Of a DNA stretch of 64,000 nucleotides, positions 25,482 through 34,008 are shown in pieces (the first letter of the stretch is position 1; every line of letters starts with the position of its first letter). The stretch is from Enterovibrio qingdaonensis (GTDB lineage Bacteria; Pseudomonadota; Gammaproteobacteria; Enterobacterales; Vibrionaceae): positions 124,001 through 188,000 of the forward strand of contig NZ_JAJUBB010000007.1 of assembly GCF_028683135.1 (NCBI RefSeq), given 5' to 3'. A program made the translations under genes and the position numbers. The notes beneath the pieces are model-generated. The model saw nothing but the letters and a program-made list of their open reading frames with translations, did no database searches and was not told the origin of the DNA.

Positions 25482-26525
25482 ATGGTGATGAGCACAGTAG
25501 AAGTCAGACCCCACGGCATACGATTAACAAGCCATGAGCAAACTTCTATCACTCCATCTCGTTCTTCGGATCAAAGCAGTATCACTGCACCAAGAACCAC
25601 AATCAAAAAGGCTGACACTCCGTCAGCCTATTCCGTTTCTAAGATGCTGCTGGCGCATGGCCAACAGCAGGCTACATCCGTTCAGATCGCGTCGAAATCA
25701 CTGCAACTGGTGGGTAAAGAGCTAAGCAAAATCAAAGGCAGCCTCACACAGGCTCTGTCTGTTGGTGCGCAAAATGTGCCTTCCCTCAAAGAGGGGCTAT
25801 CACAGGGTAAGCAAACAATCGAAAAAGTCCTTCACCAAGCGCGCTATGAAGGCAAACGCGTGGTGGATAACGAGTTGCGCGTGAAGCTAGACAGCGCAGA
25901 TATACGTCGATTTGCCATACCTGGCCTTAATATTCATCGCCTCAGCGAAAGGGCAGAACAAATACGTCTCGATTTTCCACAAGGGCAGTCGGTGATGATT
26001 AACTTTGACGGGCAATCAGACGGAGTCAAAACCCTAAAAATGCTAGACCGAAGCCTCATTCCGATGGGAATGCGAGCGTCGCTAGCGAGTGATGGTTCGA
26101 TACTGTTTGAAGCGCAGGAAAGCGCGTACCGTCAAATGCAAAATAAGGTGATGGTGACAGGGCAGGGATACCGTTTCCCTGCAGGTCAACCTAACGCGTT
26201 GAACATTAAGCCTGATCCGGAAGGGATCGCGGAACTCAGTTTTGATCTCAGCAGCCGCGATGGGATCAAGCAAACCATCAGCAAGGTCAACCAACACCTT
26301 CAACAAGTGCATATCGGGCTAGGAGAAGCGCGAGCTTTCCATCAGCAACTTTCATCCGATATGTCTTCGCTGCGTGACGCCAAAAAATCTCTCGACGTTG
26401 ATGGCGTGAATGCAGTGATCGAGAACTTTCAATCTTCTTCCGGTCAGTTTACCAAAACGTTTGAAGCCCTGAACGCGCAAGCGAACGTCAAACGGCATAG
26501 CGTGGTCGCTCTGCTGAAAGGGTAA
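25482..26525 (+). CDS. LafW-like lateral flagellar hook-associated/unknown protein
   Basis: This 347-residue protein has no signal peptide. The N-terminal 60 residues are polar and disordered. Residues about 65-105 (LQLVGKELSKIKGSLTQAL) and 290-335 are helical and coil-forming, a pattern seen in flagellin and HAP proteins with D0/D1 coils at both ends and a beta-rich middle. It is cotranscribed with flgL, the position of lafW (putative hook-associated protein) in E. coli Flag-2 clusters. Homology to LafW is inferred from position and layout. Starts at 25482 or at the ATG at 25488 are both possible. Confidence 0.5.
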   Translation: MVMSTVEVRPHGIRLTSHEQTSITPSRSSDQSSITAPRTTIKKADTPSAYSVSKMLLAHGQQQATSVQIASKSLQLVGKELSKIKGSLTQALSVGAQNVPSLKEGLSQGKQTIEKVLHQARYEGKRVVDNELRVKLDSADIRRFAIPGLNIHRLSERAEQIRLDFPQGQSVMINFDGQSDGVKTLKMLDRSLIPMGMRASLASDGSILFEAQESAYRQMQNKVMVTGQGYRFPAGQPNALNIKPDPEGIAELSFDLSSRDGIKQTISKVNQHLQQVHIGLGEARAFHQQLSSDMSSLRDAKKSLDVDGVNAVIENFQSSSGQFTKTFEALNAQANVKRHSVVALLKG

Positions 26526-26533
26526 TCCACTAG

Positions 26534-26570
26534 GAAAGAAGCACTCAATATGGGTGCTTCTTTCATTTCA
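26534..26570 (+). terminator. Terminator of the flgB-flgL operon
   Basis: An 11-bp perfect stem GAAAGAAGCAC/GTGCTTCTTTC is followed by a short T-rich stretch, 9 bp after the LafW-like stop. The next 170 bp to 26745 are AT-rich with no gene, and probably carry the promoter of the following small operon. Confidence 0.75.
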
Positions 26571-26744
26571 GACCACCAATTCGCGATTAGACGAGAATAT
26601 TTGCTTACGTTAAATAATTGTAATTGTGTCGCGAAGTTGTCTGTCTAGACGTGCTTACTGTTTCCAATAACGTTACCTTTAATTTTACAGAGAATACTAT
26701 CAATTACGTAAAGGCAAATATCTAAACTTAATCATGGAGGATTA

Positions 26745-27179
26745 ATGAAGAAATACCTTGTCTTGTTGTTAGTCGCGTTGTCTGGTTGTGCAAAACTTCA
26801 GGACCCGTCCGGAAATGCCGTGGAACTAGAAACTAACGCACCTGAATCTGTCGTTATTATTGAGGCAGATATCGATCGATCAGCGCATCACCCTGGCATC
26901 TATGCATACCAAGAAGCCACGACTCCCCCTACTGAGCCTATCTTTTTCAGTTCTGGGCTTAATACTCTGCCAGTAAAGCTCGTGCTTAAGCCGGGGACGT
27001 ATCGCATTACCGTCGCGTGTGCTGCGAATCTGGATCTCCATTCCTATTTCGATTTAGTCAGAACGTTTAAAGCGGGAGAGAGAAAGACGGTTATATGTAA
27101 ATCAACGGCAGGTGGTGCTCTCGCTCAGCCATATGCAAGGATGGTAGATACTTCAAGCCTAGGGGAGGACACACAATGA
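26745..27179 (+). CDS. Small lipoprotein of unknown function
   Basis: This 144-residue protein has signal MKKYLVLLLVALSGC with lipobox LSGC (Cys15). The mature part ends in a beta-rich repeat unit with paired cysteines (GTYRITVACAANLD, then GERKTVICKS). I do not recognise the family. The gene overlaps the next by 4 bp (ATGA). GGAGG precedes the start, so expression should be good. It lies inside the flagellar block between the LafW-like gene and the motor genes but has no visible link to motility. Confidence 0.7.
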   Translation: MKKYLVLLLVALSGCAKLQDPSGNAVELETNAPESVVIIEADIDRSAHHPGIYAYQEATTPPTEPIFFSSGLNTLPVKLVLKPGTYRITVACAANLDLHSYFDLVRTFKAGERKTVICKSTAGGALAQPYARMVDTSSLGEDTQ

Positions 27180-27634
27180 TTCGTCAATTTTCACTCGCCG
27201 TTGTTTCTCTCTTTCTCTGCTTTCCAGTACTCGCAGACTACAACACCAGTGAAGAGAACAAAGAATGGGTCGCCGCTGATGATGGAAAGCTGACCTTAGC
27301 TGAAGGTGCGCTAATTTTGATTAAAAGGGCCGGTGACTATCGATTTAGCCTTCATGGTATCGACAGTGAAGGCCGAGAGATTGAGAAAGTAAATGGCCCT
27401 ATGTCTTGGACATTTGACCATGAGTTTGTGGTGCCTGCCGGTAAAACGACCTTCAGTGGAGACTGCAAATATTCTGGCGTTTTTGAATACAACGCGAGAA
27501 TGGATGTGTCGAATATTGTGCTAGAGCCTGGTGAAACGTATACCTTACGATGCCAACCCGTTCCAAAGAAACCGGGATTAGCGGTAATCACCGTGTGGCA
27601 GAAGGACAAAGGCTATGTCTTGCCTGAAAAGTAA
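27176..27634 (+). CDS. Small exported protein of unknown function
   Basis: This 152-residue protein has a signal peptide cleaved after VLA (about residue 20). The mature part shows the same beta-repeat logic as the preceding lipoprotein: PAGKTTFSGDC followed by EPGETYTLRCQP. The two are probably diverged duplicates acting together in the periplasm. It overlaps the lipoprotein gene by 4 bp. No family recognised. Confidence 0.7.
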   Translation: MIRQFSLAVVSLFLCFPVLADYNTSEENKEWVAADDGKLTLAEGALILIKRAGDYRFSLHGIDSEGREIEKVNGPMSWTFDHEFVVPAGKTTFSGDCKYSGVFEYNARMDVSNIVLEPGETYTLRCQPVPKKPGLAVITVWQKDKGYVLPEK

Positions 27635-27650
27635 TAGTCATTAAAACCAA

Positions 27651-27680
27651 CGACCAAGGCGGTGATTCCTGCCTTGGTCG
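27651..27680. terminator. Inverted repeat between convergent genes
   Basis: The 10-bp perfect stem CGACCAAGGC/GCCTTGGTCG with a 10-nt loop lies between the small exported protein and the CorA-type gene. It has no long T-run, so termination is likely but not certain. Confidence 0.5.
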
Positions 27681-28637
27681 CTATAACCATCCCTTCCTTT
27701 GAAAATACAGCAGCGGCGCAACACCAGAGGCGATCATCAGAGTAATCGCGAAGGCGAAGCCGTATTTCCAATGCAGCTCTGGCATAAATTCAAAATTCAT
27801 CCCATAAATACTTGCGATAACCGTTGGCGGCAGAAAGACGACCGCGGCAATGGAGAATATCTTGATGATTTGGTTCTGCTCGATGTTGATAAAGCCCTGT
27901 GTGGAGTCCATCAGGAAGTTGATTTTGTCGAACAGAAACGTGGTGTGAGACATCAGTGCGTCAATGTCTCGACTGATTTCATGCATGGTTTCGCGGTGTT
28001 CATTGCGGTTTTGCAGATGGCGAAGCAGGAAGGATATCGCGCGCTGCGTATCCATCAAACAAAGCCTGATTTTGCCGTTACTGTCTTCTAGCTTCGCCAA
28101 GTGGGCGATGCTCTCTTCCAAATCAGAATCGTCATCTTCGAGCACAGCGTGGCTGACTTTCTCCGACTCGCGGTGCAAGTCCTCCAAGGTATCTGCATGG
28201 TTTTCCACTTTTTGCTCAAGCAAGGTGACGAGCAGACTTTCAACGTCGTTACACCGAACTTGGCGTTTGCGTGCCCTGAATCGCAGCAGCCTGAAGTCGG
28301 CGACTTCACCTTCTCGAATGGTTATCAATCGCTGGCTTTGCAATATACAGGCAACAGTTACTGTATGATGTCGCCCTTCACTTGGAGAGAGGAAGAGGGA
28401 ATGAACATGCAGGCCGCTTCTATCGAGGAAGTAGCGCGCAGAGGTCTCGATTTCTTCGACATCATCTGATTCTGGGAGGTCGATTTTCAGTAAAGAGCTC
28501 ACCAGTTTGCGTTCACTGTCCGTGGGCTCATGGGCATCGATCCACATGGCTCTTTCAACCAAGGTCGTGATATCGGATTCGTCATCGACAGGAATTTCGG
28601 TGATATAGCCCGACTCAATAGTGAATAAACGAAGCAT
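27681..28637 (-). CDS. CorA-family divalent cation transporter
   Basis: This 318-residue protein has the CorA layout: an N-terminal acidic cytoplasmic domain, a long helical stretch (about 150-250) and two C-terminal membrane helices. The selectivity motif YGMN is at 278-281, and there is a basic C-terminal tail. The following loop reads FEFMPELHW, a CorA-like MPEL loop. It forms a pentameric inner-membrane channel for Mg or similar ions. ZntB-type zinc transport is the alternative. It is unrelated to its flagellar neighbours. Confidence 0.88.
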   Translation of the reverse strand: MLRLFTIESGYITEIPVDDESDITTLVERAMWIDAHEPTDSERKLVSSLLKIDLPESDDVEEIETSARYFLDRSGLHVHSLFLSPSEGRHHTVTVACILQSQRLITIREGEVADFRLLRFRARKRQVRCNDVESLLVTLLEQKVENHADTLEDLHRESEKVSHAVLEDDDSDLEESIAHLAKLEDSNGKIRLCLMDTQRAISFLLRHLQNRNEHRETMHEISRDIDALMSHTTFLFDKINFLMDSTQGFINIEQNQIIKIFSIAAVVFLPPTVIASIYGMNFEFMPELHWKYGFAFAITLMIASGVAPLLYFQRKGWL

Positions 28638-28751
28638 GACTTCCCCCGCGTTAAAAAAGGCAGACGATGAGCTTTTGCGTAGCGTAATACTATAAGTGTT
28701 GGCTCATAACGTCTTGAGTTTCAAGATAGGCAAGACATTCAGCTTTGTTCG

Positions 28752-29036
28752 TCACACTAGAAAGAAAAAGTAGAGAAAGAAGATAAAGGCCAGCAAGGTC
28801 GCAGACAGTGTCGGGTAAATGATATGGCTATGCTGATGTGCCACGCGCTGAAAGCAAAGGACGGAAAGCAAAAGATTGTAGAGCATCAAGAGGGTACTAA
28901 TGGCTGTACCACCGCTTAATGTTAGCGTCGGCAGCAGAAAGAGAAACATGCCTAGTAGCAGGTAATCAACAACAACCAGCCACAGGAACGCCTTTTTAAT
29001 TAAATCGGTTTGAGTAGTAGATTCTGAACGTGACAT
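28752..29036 (-). CDS. Small membrane protein of unknown function
   Basis: From the ATG at 29036 (MSRSES) the protein is 94 residues with three hydrophobic helices: about 16-40, 44-62 and 71-94. An upstream in-frame ATG at 29087 would add 17 residues that do not look like a real N-terminus. I recognise no family. It lies between the CorA-type gene and motB, downstream of the motB terminator, so it has its own promoter or is transcribed weakly. Confidence 0.55.
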   Translation of the reverse strand: MSRSESTTQTDLIKKAFLWLVVVDYLLLGMFLFLLPTLTLSGGTAISTLLMLYNLLLSVLCFQRVAHQHSHIIYPTLSATLLAFIFFLYFFFLV

Positions 29037-29079
29037 AGTTTTACACGCACTAACAGTGATAGACGTAGGGATTAAGCGA

Positions 29080-29135
29080 AAAAGCATGTCGGGCAGAATG
29101 ACTCAATGCGCGAGTATTCGATATTGCCCGACATG
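29080..29135 (-). terminator. Terminator of the lateral fliD-motB operon
   Basis: The 11-bp perfect inverted repeat CATGTCGGGCA/TGCCCGACATG has a 29-nt loop and is followed on the minus strand by GCTTTTTC. It sits 14 bp after the motB stop. Confidence 0.65.
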
Positions 29136-29148
29136 AAGCGGTTATCTG

Positions 29149-30126
29149 TTAGCTTTGACCCGCAGCAACATTCACCTCGTTACTGACTATCTCTTCTCGA
29201 TAAACGGGTTGATTAAATCGTGCTTTATCGCGCGCTTTTTCTAACTCACTGGTGTTGTGCGTGCCAAACAAAGATTCAATGACAGTTGCCGCAGGCGTAG
29301 TCAGAACGAAAAGCTCAATGCGACGGTTTTCAGAGGACTCAGGATCGCTGGCGTTAAGCAATGCGCGGTCAGACATGCCTGTCACCTGCAATACTCTGTC
29401 TTCTGGCATACCGCCATCCACCAAGGTTTTTCTTGCCTGATTTGCGCGATTTACCGACAACTCCCAATTGGATTTAGAACTGAATGCCTGTTTGAATCGC
29501 GTTGCGTCCGTGTGACCACTGATGATCAGCGGGTTTTTCACTTGCTCGAAAATGGGGGAAAGCAGTAGTAACAAATCCTCAAAGAACGGTGTTAAATCTG
29601 CGCCGCCACGGCTAAACATGTGTTGCTTGTAGTCATCCTGCAGCACAATCCGGAGCCCTTGAGGGGTGACCGTGACATTGACATTGCCTTGCGCGTTTAC
29701 TTGCTGCGTCATTTCCTCAACCACTTTGGCAAGGGCCGCTAATTGCTCTTGTGTGTCAAACTGACCCAGTATGAGTGAATCGGTTTGCGTGCCGTTGCCA
29801 TTGCCTTGGAAAAACGAACTCACACTGTGGGTTGAATTGTGCTGACTTGGCACCGAGGAATCCGATGCCAAATCAATCGGCGATATGCTTTGTGAGGAGT
29901 CAAAAGGGTTGCCAAAACTTTTATCGAACACGCTGGCACTGTGCAAATTCGCCATGATGGCTTTACGCTCTTCTTTGTCGACAACCTGCATGACCCAAAG
30001 CACCAAAAAGAGTGCCATTAGGGCAATCATGAAATCGGCGAACGCCACCTTCCATGCACCACCATGGAAGTCATCATGCGACTTATGTTTTGCACGTTTG
30101 AATACGACGTGTTCTTGTTTTTGCAT
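29149..30126 (-). CDS. motB: Flagellar motor stator protein MotB (LafU)
   Basis: This 325-residue protein has a short basic cytoplasmic tail and then a single membrane helix at about 26-48. The ion-binding Asp sits in [17 protein letters not shown] linker and a C-terminal OmpA/MotB peptidoglycan-binding domain (about 195-290: [40 protein letters not shown]) follow. It anchors the stator to the wall. Similarity to proton-type lateral stators suggests H+ drive. It is the last gene of the fliD-motB operon and overlaps motA by one base. Confidence 0.92.
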   Translation of the reverse strand: MQKQEHVVFKRAKHKSHDDFHGGAWKVAFADFMIALMALFLVLWVMQVVDKEERKAIMANLHSASVFDKSFGNPFDSSQSISPIDLASDSSVPSQHNSTHSVSSFFQGNGNGTQTDSLILGQFDTQEQLAALAKVVEEMTQQVNAQGNVNVTVTPQGLRIVLQDDYKQHMFSRGGADLTPFFEDLLLLLSPIFEQVKNPLIISGHTDATRFKQAFSSKSNWELSVNRANQARKTLVDGGMPEDRVLQVTGMSDRALLNASDPESSENRRIELFVLTTPAATVIESLFGTHNTSELEKARDKARFNQPVYREEIVSNEVNVAAGQS

Positions 30127-30983
30127 TATCCCTCCTGTTCAGCCAGCCATTGCTCCATTTGGTTAAACGTAGGCTTAATATCTAGCTGAATGTGTTTTCG
30201 TCCCGCATCTATGGCGAGCAATGTTGGCTTTTTCGCTACATATGCCACTAAGGTTGCACGCACGCACTCATAGGCTGACATCTCGCGCTTTACGCGCTGA
30301 GCCATGGCGTTACTTGCAGGGTCTAGGCAGCAATAACAGCCAAAAATACCTAAGAAAGTGCCTACGAGGGCTGCCGCAACGTGATAACCAATCATCGCGA
30401 TTGAACCATCGATTGCGCTCATCGTAATAATGATGCCGCCAACAGCCGCTAAAATACCAAAGCCAGGCAATGCTTCCGCGGTGCGTTGAAGCGATTTTGC
30501 TGGAAGCAGTAAATCCGTTTCAATGGCATCAATTTCTTGTTCGAGTAAGCCCTCTAATTCATGAGGCGACATTTGTCCCATTGCCATTAAACGCAAATTG
30601 TCAGTAATGAAGGCGACGAGGCGATAATCTTTCGCAACGAGTGGGTAACGATGAAAAATTGAGCTTTCAGTTGGGTTTTCAATGTGGCTATCAAGCGATT
30701 TGAAGCCACCGTTACGAATGGTTTCAAGCAACGACTGAAGCAATGCCATTAGCTCCATGTAGTATTCACGCTCATTTTGAGGGCGGCGAAGCACGCGAAC
30801 AAATTGAGCGCGCATTTCTTTTAGTACATGAGAGGGGTTACCAATGATCAAAGAGCCCAACGCTGCGCCGATGATGATGATAAATTCGGCAGGTTGCCAA
30901 ATAGCCCCAAGCTTTCCGCCCGCCATGACATAACCGCCGAATACGCCACCCAAAATGATGAGGGCACCAAGTAGTTTTTGCAT
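30126..30983 (-). CDS. motA: Flagellar motor stator protein MotA (LafT)
   Basis: This 285-residue protein has four membrane helices (two N-terminal, two at about 165-225) and a large cytoplasmic loop between. The TM3 region [20 protein letters not shown] and the conserved charged loop residues around [20 protein letters not shown] fit H+-type MotA of about 290 residues. It forms the stator channel with MotB. It is 9 bp downstream of fliA. Confidence 0.93.
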   Translation of the reverse strand: MQKLLGALIILGGVFGGYVMAGGKLGAIWQPAEFIIIIGAALGSLIIGNPSHVLKEMRAQFVRVLRRPQNEREYYMELMALLQSLLETIRNGGFKSLDSHIENPTESSIFHRYPLVAKDYRLVAFITDNLRLMAMGQMSPHELEGLLEQEIDAIETDLLLPAKSLQRTAEALPGFGILAAVGGIIITMSAIDGSIAMIGYHVAAALVGTFLGIFGCYCCLDPASNAMAQRVKREMSAYECVRATLVAYVAKKPTLLAIDAGRKHIQLDIKPTFNQMEQWLAEQEG

Positions 30984-30992
30984 CGTTGACTC

Positions 30993-31721
30993 CTAGGAGG
31001 TCAGGTAGAGATTAAGTTGTTTCAATGCCTGCTTGTGTAGCTGGCAAATACGCGGTGGGGTCAAATCCAACACCAGTGCGATCTCATGAAGGTTTAAGTC
31101 ATGTTGATAGAACAGGGTCAGTAAGAGTTGGTCCCGTTTGTTCAATTGACTTAACGCGGACTCTAAGCTGATACGGGCTTCTTCGTGTGATACGCCGTCA
31201 TAATCTGCGTCGAGGTAGTTTTCAGCACCATTTTCAAGCAACTGATCCAGACTCTGCATTTCGCCAGCAACGGAGGCATTTAAGCGTGCGTGATAATCTT
31301 TTTCGGTTGTGCCAAGAGCTTTAATGACCTCGGCGTCAGTGGGCTGGCGTCCCAAAGCGCGCATTAAATCTCGTGTCACGTCGTTGAGTTCGTGGGCTTG
31401 TTGTCGCGTTTTACGAGAACGCCAATCAAGCCGGCGCAATTCATCTAAAATCGCTCCGCGAATACGGCAGACAGCGTAAGCCGGAAATTGTGGGTCATGA
31501 ATATTGCCAAATCGACGACCGGCTTCGAGCAATCCAATCAACCCTATCTGCTGCATGTCTTCGATACTGCAGTGCGTCGTGGCGTGGGCACGAAGTTGAT
31601 TGACGATTCGCTTTACGAGGATCTGATGTTTTTGCAAAAGCAGATTTTCGTCGATGGGAGTTGCGGGTTGATTGCTAATATCAGCGTCCGCATACCCATC
31701 ATGGAAGGCCATGTCCAACAT
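30993..31721 (-). CDS. fliA: Flagellar sigma factor FliA (LafS, sigma-28)
   Basis: This 242-residue protein has sigma region 2 (IEDMQQIGLIGLLEAGRRF, FPAYAVCRIRGAILDELRRLDW), region 3 (TRDLMRALGRQPTDAEVIKALG) and region 4 (LTLFYQHDLNLHEIALVLDLTPPRICQLHKQALKQL). It directs RNA polymerase to late genes such as lafA and fliD and is held by FlgM (13679-13966). It is embedded in the late operon between fliL and motA, as in V. parahaemolyticus lafS. Confidence 0.94.
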   Translation of the reverse strand: MLDMAFHDGYADADISNQPATPIDENLLLQKHQILVKRIVNQLRAHATTHCSIEDMQQIGLIGLLEAGRRFGNIHDPQFPAYAVCRIRGAILDELRRLDWRSRKTRQQAHELNDVTRDLMRALGRQPTDAEVIKALGTTEKDYHARLNASVAGEMQSLDQLLENGAENYLDADYDGVSHEEARISLESALSQLNKRDQLLLTLFYQHDLNLHEIALVLDLTPPRICQLHKQALKQLNLYLTS

Positions 31722-31732
31722 AGATATGCCCT

Positions 31733-32233
31733 CTACTGAACGACGTATTTCGTCAGGAGTACATCATCAATATCCCGCACGAGGTCGGTTTTGTTGAAGG
31801 CAGTAATCAACGTGTTTTTGACTTCAGATTGAAGGTTTTCGATAGCACCTTCTTCTTGTAAGTCATTGTAATGTTTATCAGCGAAGAGCTTGAGTAGCGC
31901 GTTTTGAATAACAGGCATGTAGTTATCAATGGCGGTCATACGCTCGGGGGAGCGAGTTTCGATCGCCAATTCCAGCATGACAAAATGTGTTTGGTTGTTG
32001 CCTTTAATAGAGAGGACGATTTTTTCTAGCGGGTGAAAGCTCGGCCCTTGACGGACTTCTTCTTTGGAAAAGAAATCGGGTATCTCGAAAGATGAAAATA
32101 GCCCGTCTTCTGATGTTTTTGCTTGTGTCGCGTGTTGCAAATACCAAATACCACCGCTTAGGGTAGCGACTGAGACCAGTGCACTTGATAGAAGCATCAT
32201 GCCACCAACGGCGAGAAGTTGTTTTTTTGTCAT
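31733..32233 (-). CDS. fliL: FliL-like basal-body protein (LafF)
   Basis: This 166-residue protein starts at the ATG at 32233, which follows GAGGT; a longer frame to 32275 adds an implausible lead. One N-terminal membrane helix (about 5-29) is followed by a periplasmic FliL domain (VRQGPSFHPLEKIVLSIKGNNQTHFVMLELAIETRS; C-terminal DIDDVLLTKYVVQ). FliL surrounds the stator and supports torque under load, often needed for swarming. It is 11 bp before fliA. Confidence 0.88.
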   Translation of the reverse strand: MTKKQLLAVGGMMLLSSALVSVATLSGGIWYLQHATQAKTSEDGLFSSFEIPDFFSKEEVRQGPSFHPLEKIVLSIKGNNQTHFVMLELAIETRSPERMTAIDNYMPVIQNALLKLFADKHYNDLQEEGAIENLQSEVKNTLITAFNKTDLVRDIDDVLLTKYVVQ

Positions 32234-32253
32234 TGTTTTTACCTCTTTATCTA

Positions 32254-33306
32254 TCAAGCGTGAACATTGAGCCAATGTTCAGAGGCAAAATAGTGTGTTT
32301 CGTTATCACCACCGACTTCGCGCGATGAAAAAATGCCAGTCGGTGATTCATCAGGCTCTTGGTTTTTCCGTTCGTGTTGCTCACTACCCACATTGACGTC
32401 AACGTGCACAAAGTGCTCGCTTTGCAGTTCGGCTCTTAGTCGTTCCGAAACCTGTACGAGTGCCTCGCGTGTTGCTACAGCACTGGCATTGAGCTGAACG
32501 TTCAGCCTGTCACCTTCCACGCGCACGATAACGTCCAATTTGCCAAGATCAGGAGGGTCAAGGCGAATGCGCGCTTCTTGTAGGTTTTGATTGGCTTGCA
32601 AGGTGACGCGGTCTTGCAGCACTTGCATCATCTGTTCGCCCCACTTGCCTGCTTGTGTATCGACGCGAATAGGTGCCCATTCAGCAGACGTTTGTACAGT
32701 GCTTGTCGCTGGCGGGGAGATGTTGGGTGCCGTTGCTGTGCTAACGCTCAGTGATAGATCGGCTGTCACAGGCAGACCAGATATCGCACTTGGCTGCATG
32801 TTCAAGATGAGTGACTGAACGTCGGCAGTTTTCGATGGGGGAGTCGGGGTTGCGGGCTGTGGAAGTGAATGCTCAGCCAAAGGCGATGCCGTGGCGGAGA
32901 GCAAGGATGTGTTAATGCCTCGGTGAACGGGCAACGTCTGTGGGCTGTCTTTTCTGACGGCGTCAGACAACGTTGTTCCCAAGGCCATGGTTGGCGATGA
33001 ACCCAAACCCGACGGCGACTTCTCGTGTACAAGGGAGTGCATCACTGCCACATTTGCCGTCGCGTGAGATTCTGCCTGTTCTCCAACTACCCCGTTTAAA
33101 TTCAGGTGTGGTGTAACGGCAGAACCTTCAGAGTGCTCTGTAGGTAAAGATAGCGCGCCCAACAACGGGTTTTGCTCAGAAAACGGCACATCCGCATCTT
33201 CTGTAGATAAGGCATCAAAACCCTTGGCAGGCTTAATGTTATCGAGTGGAGAACCTGCCGATTTTGAGGTGTTCGACGCTGGCTGAATGGTTGAAGAAAC
33301 TACCAT
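32254..33306 (-). CDS. fliK: Flagellar hook-length control protein FliK (LafE)
   Basis: This 350-residue protein has a low-complexity Ser/Pro/Thr-rich N-terminal two-thirds, the molecular ruler, and a C-terminal globular FliK domain at about 225-320 (MMQVLQDRVTLQANQNLQEARIRLDPPDLGKLDVIVRVEGDRLNVQ). That domain makes FlhB switch export specificity. It overlaps fliT by 7 bp. Confidence 0.9.
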   Translation of the reverse strand: MVVSSTIQPASNTSKSAGSPLDNIKPAKGFDALSTEDADVPFSEQNPLLGALSLPTEHSEGSAVTPHLNLNGVVGEQAESHATANVAVMHSLVHEKSPSGLGSSPTMALGTTLSDAVRKDSPQTLPVHRGINTSLLSATASPLAEHSLPQPATPTPPSKTADVQSLILNMQPSAISGLPVTADLSLSVSTATAPNISPPATSTVQTSAEWAPIRVDTQAGKWGEQMMQVLQDRVTLQANQNLQEARIRLDPPDLGKLDVIVRVEGDRLNVQLNASAVATREALVQVSERLRAELQSEHFVHVDVNVGSEQHERKNQEPDESPTGIFSSREVGGDNETHYFASEHWLNVHA

Positions 33307-33620
33307 GGGTACTCCATTGTCATTGCCATTTGATAGGCCTTCGCACGCTCTTGCTGCGCTTGCATGCCCGCTAACTCTGTTTCCATTTTGTTCACTGAAA
33401 TAGCGAGTTGAGAAACCGCGTTTTTGTGCACACGTTTTAGCTGTGCCAAATCGTGTGAAAGTGCAGGCGTGGAGAGACAGTCAGGGTATTGGGTGAGCAA
33501 TTCCCTGACCTTAAGATCCAGTTGCTTAAGTGCTTGCCAGTCTTGTGCGAGGGCCACATGGTGAATCTGTTTTGACAGCCGTTGGATATGCTGAGAAGTG
33601 GCGTTATGCGTGTTGACCAA
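33300..33620 (-). CDS. fliT: FliT-like export chaperone (LafD)
   Basis: This small helical protein of about 106 residues starts at a TTG within the end of fliS (17-bp overlap); no in-frame ATG lies near the N-terminus. It sits where lafD/fliT is found between fliS and fliK. FliT chaperones the cap protein FliD in flagellar systems. Sequence similarity is weak and the call rests mainly on size, helical content and gene order. Confidence 0.7.
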   Translation of the reverse strand: MVNTHNATSQHIQRLSKQIHHVALAQDWQALKQLDLKVRELLTQYPDCLSTPALSHDLAQLKRVHKNAVSQLAISVNKMETELAGMQAQQERAKAYQMAMTMEYPW

Positions 33621-34008
33621 AGCTCACCCATCCTTCTCGAATGTTTGCCATGACACGTTCAACGTTAGTCAGTCGTTCGAGATCGTTGTTCAAGCTCGCT
33701 TGATACAGCTCCATTTGGCAAAAATCGTAGAGTTGGTGAAGGTTCTCAGCGACTTCGCCGCCATTTTCCATATCCAACGCGCTATCAAGGCCAATCAGAA
33801 TGTTCATGCTTTTTGCGATGCTGGTGCCTTTCTGTTCGAGTCTTCCAGCGGCAATATGGCCACGCGTGCGTTCTATTTCATCCAACAGACCATCAATAAG
33901 CATGACAACCAACTGGTGTGGGGAGGCTGAGGCCGCTTGCGCGTCCAAATCGACTTGTTGGTATGAGTCGTAGCCGTTTTCTAAAAACATGAGATTACTC
34001 CTAGCCAA
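33604..34008 (-). CDS. fliS: Flagellin export chaperone FliS (LafC)
   Basis: This 134-residue helical-bundle protein has the FliS pattern YDSYQQVDLDAQAASASPHQLVVMLIDGLLDEIERTRGHI and later LDSALDMENGGEVAENLHQLYDFC. It binds the flagellin C-terminus and prevents early polymerisation. It overlaps fliD by 8 bp and fliT by 17 bp, which indicates tight translational coupling. Confidence 0.93.
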   Translation of the reverse strand: MARSNLMFLENGYDSYQQVDLDAQAASASPHQLVVMLIDGLLDEIERTRGHIAAGRLEQKGTSIAKSMNILIGLDSALDMENGGEVAENLHQLYDFCQMELYQASLNNDLERLTNVERVMANIREGWVSFGQHA

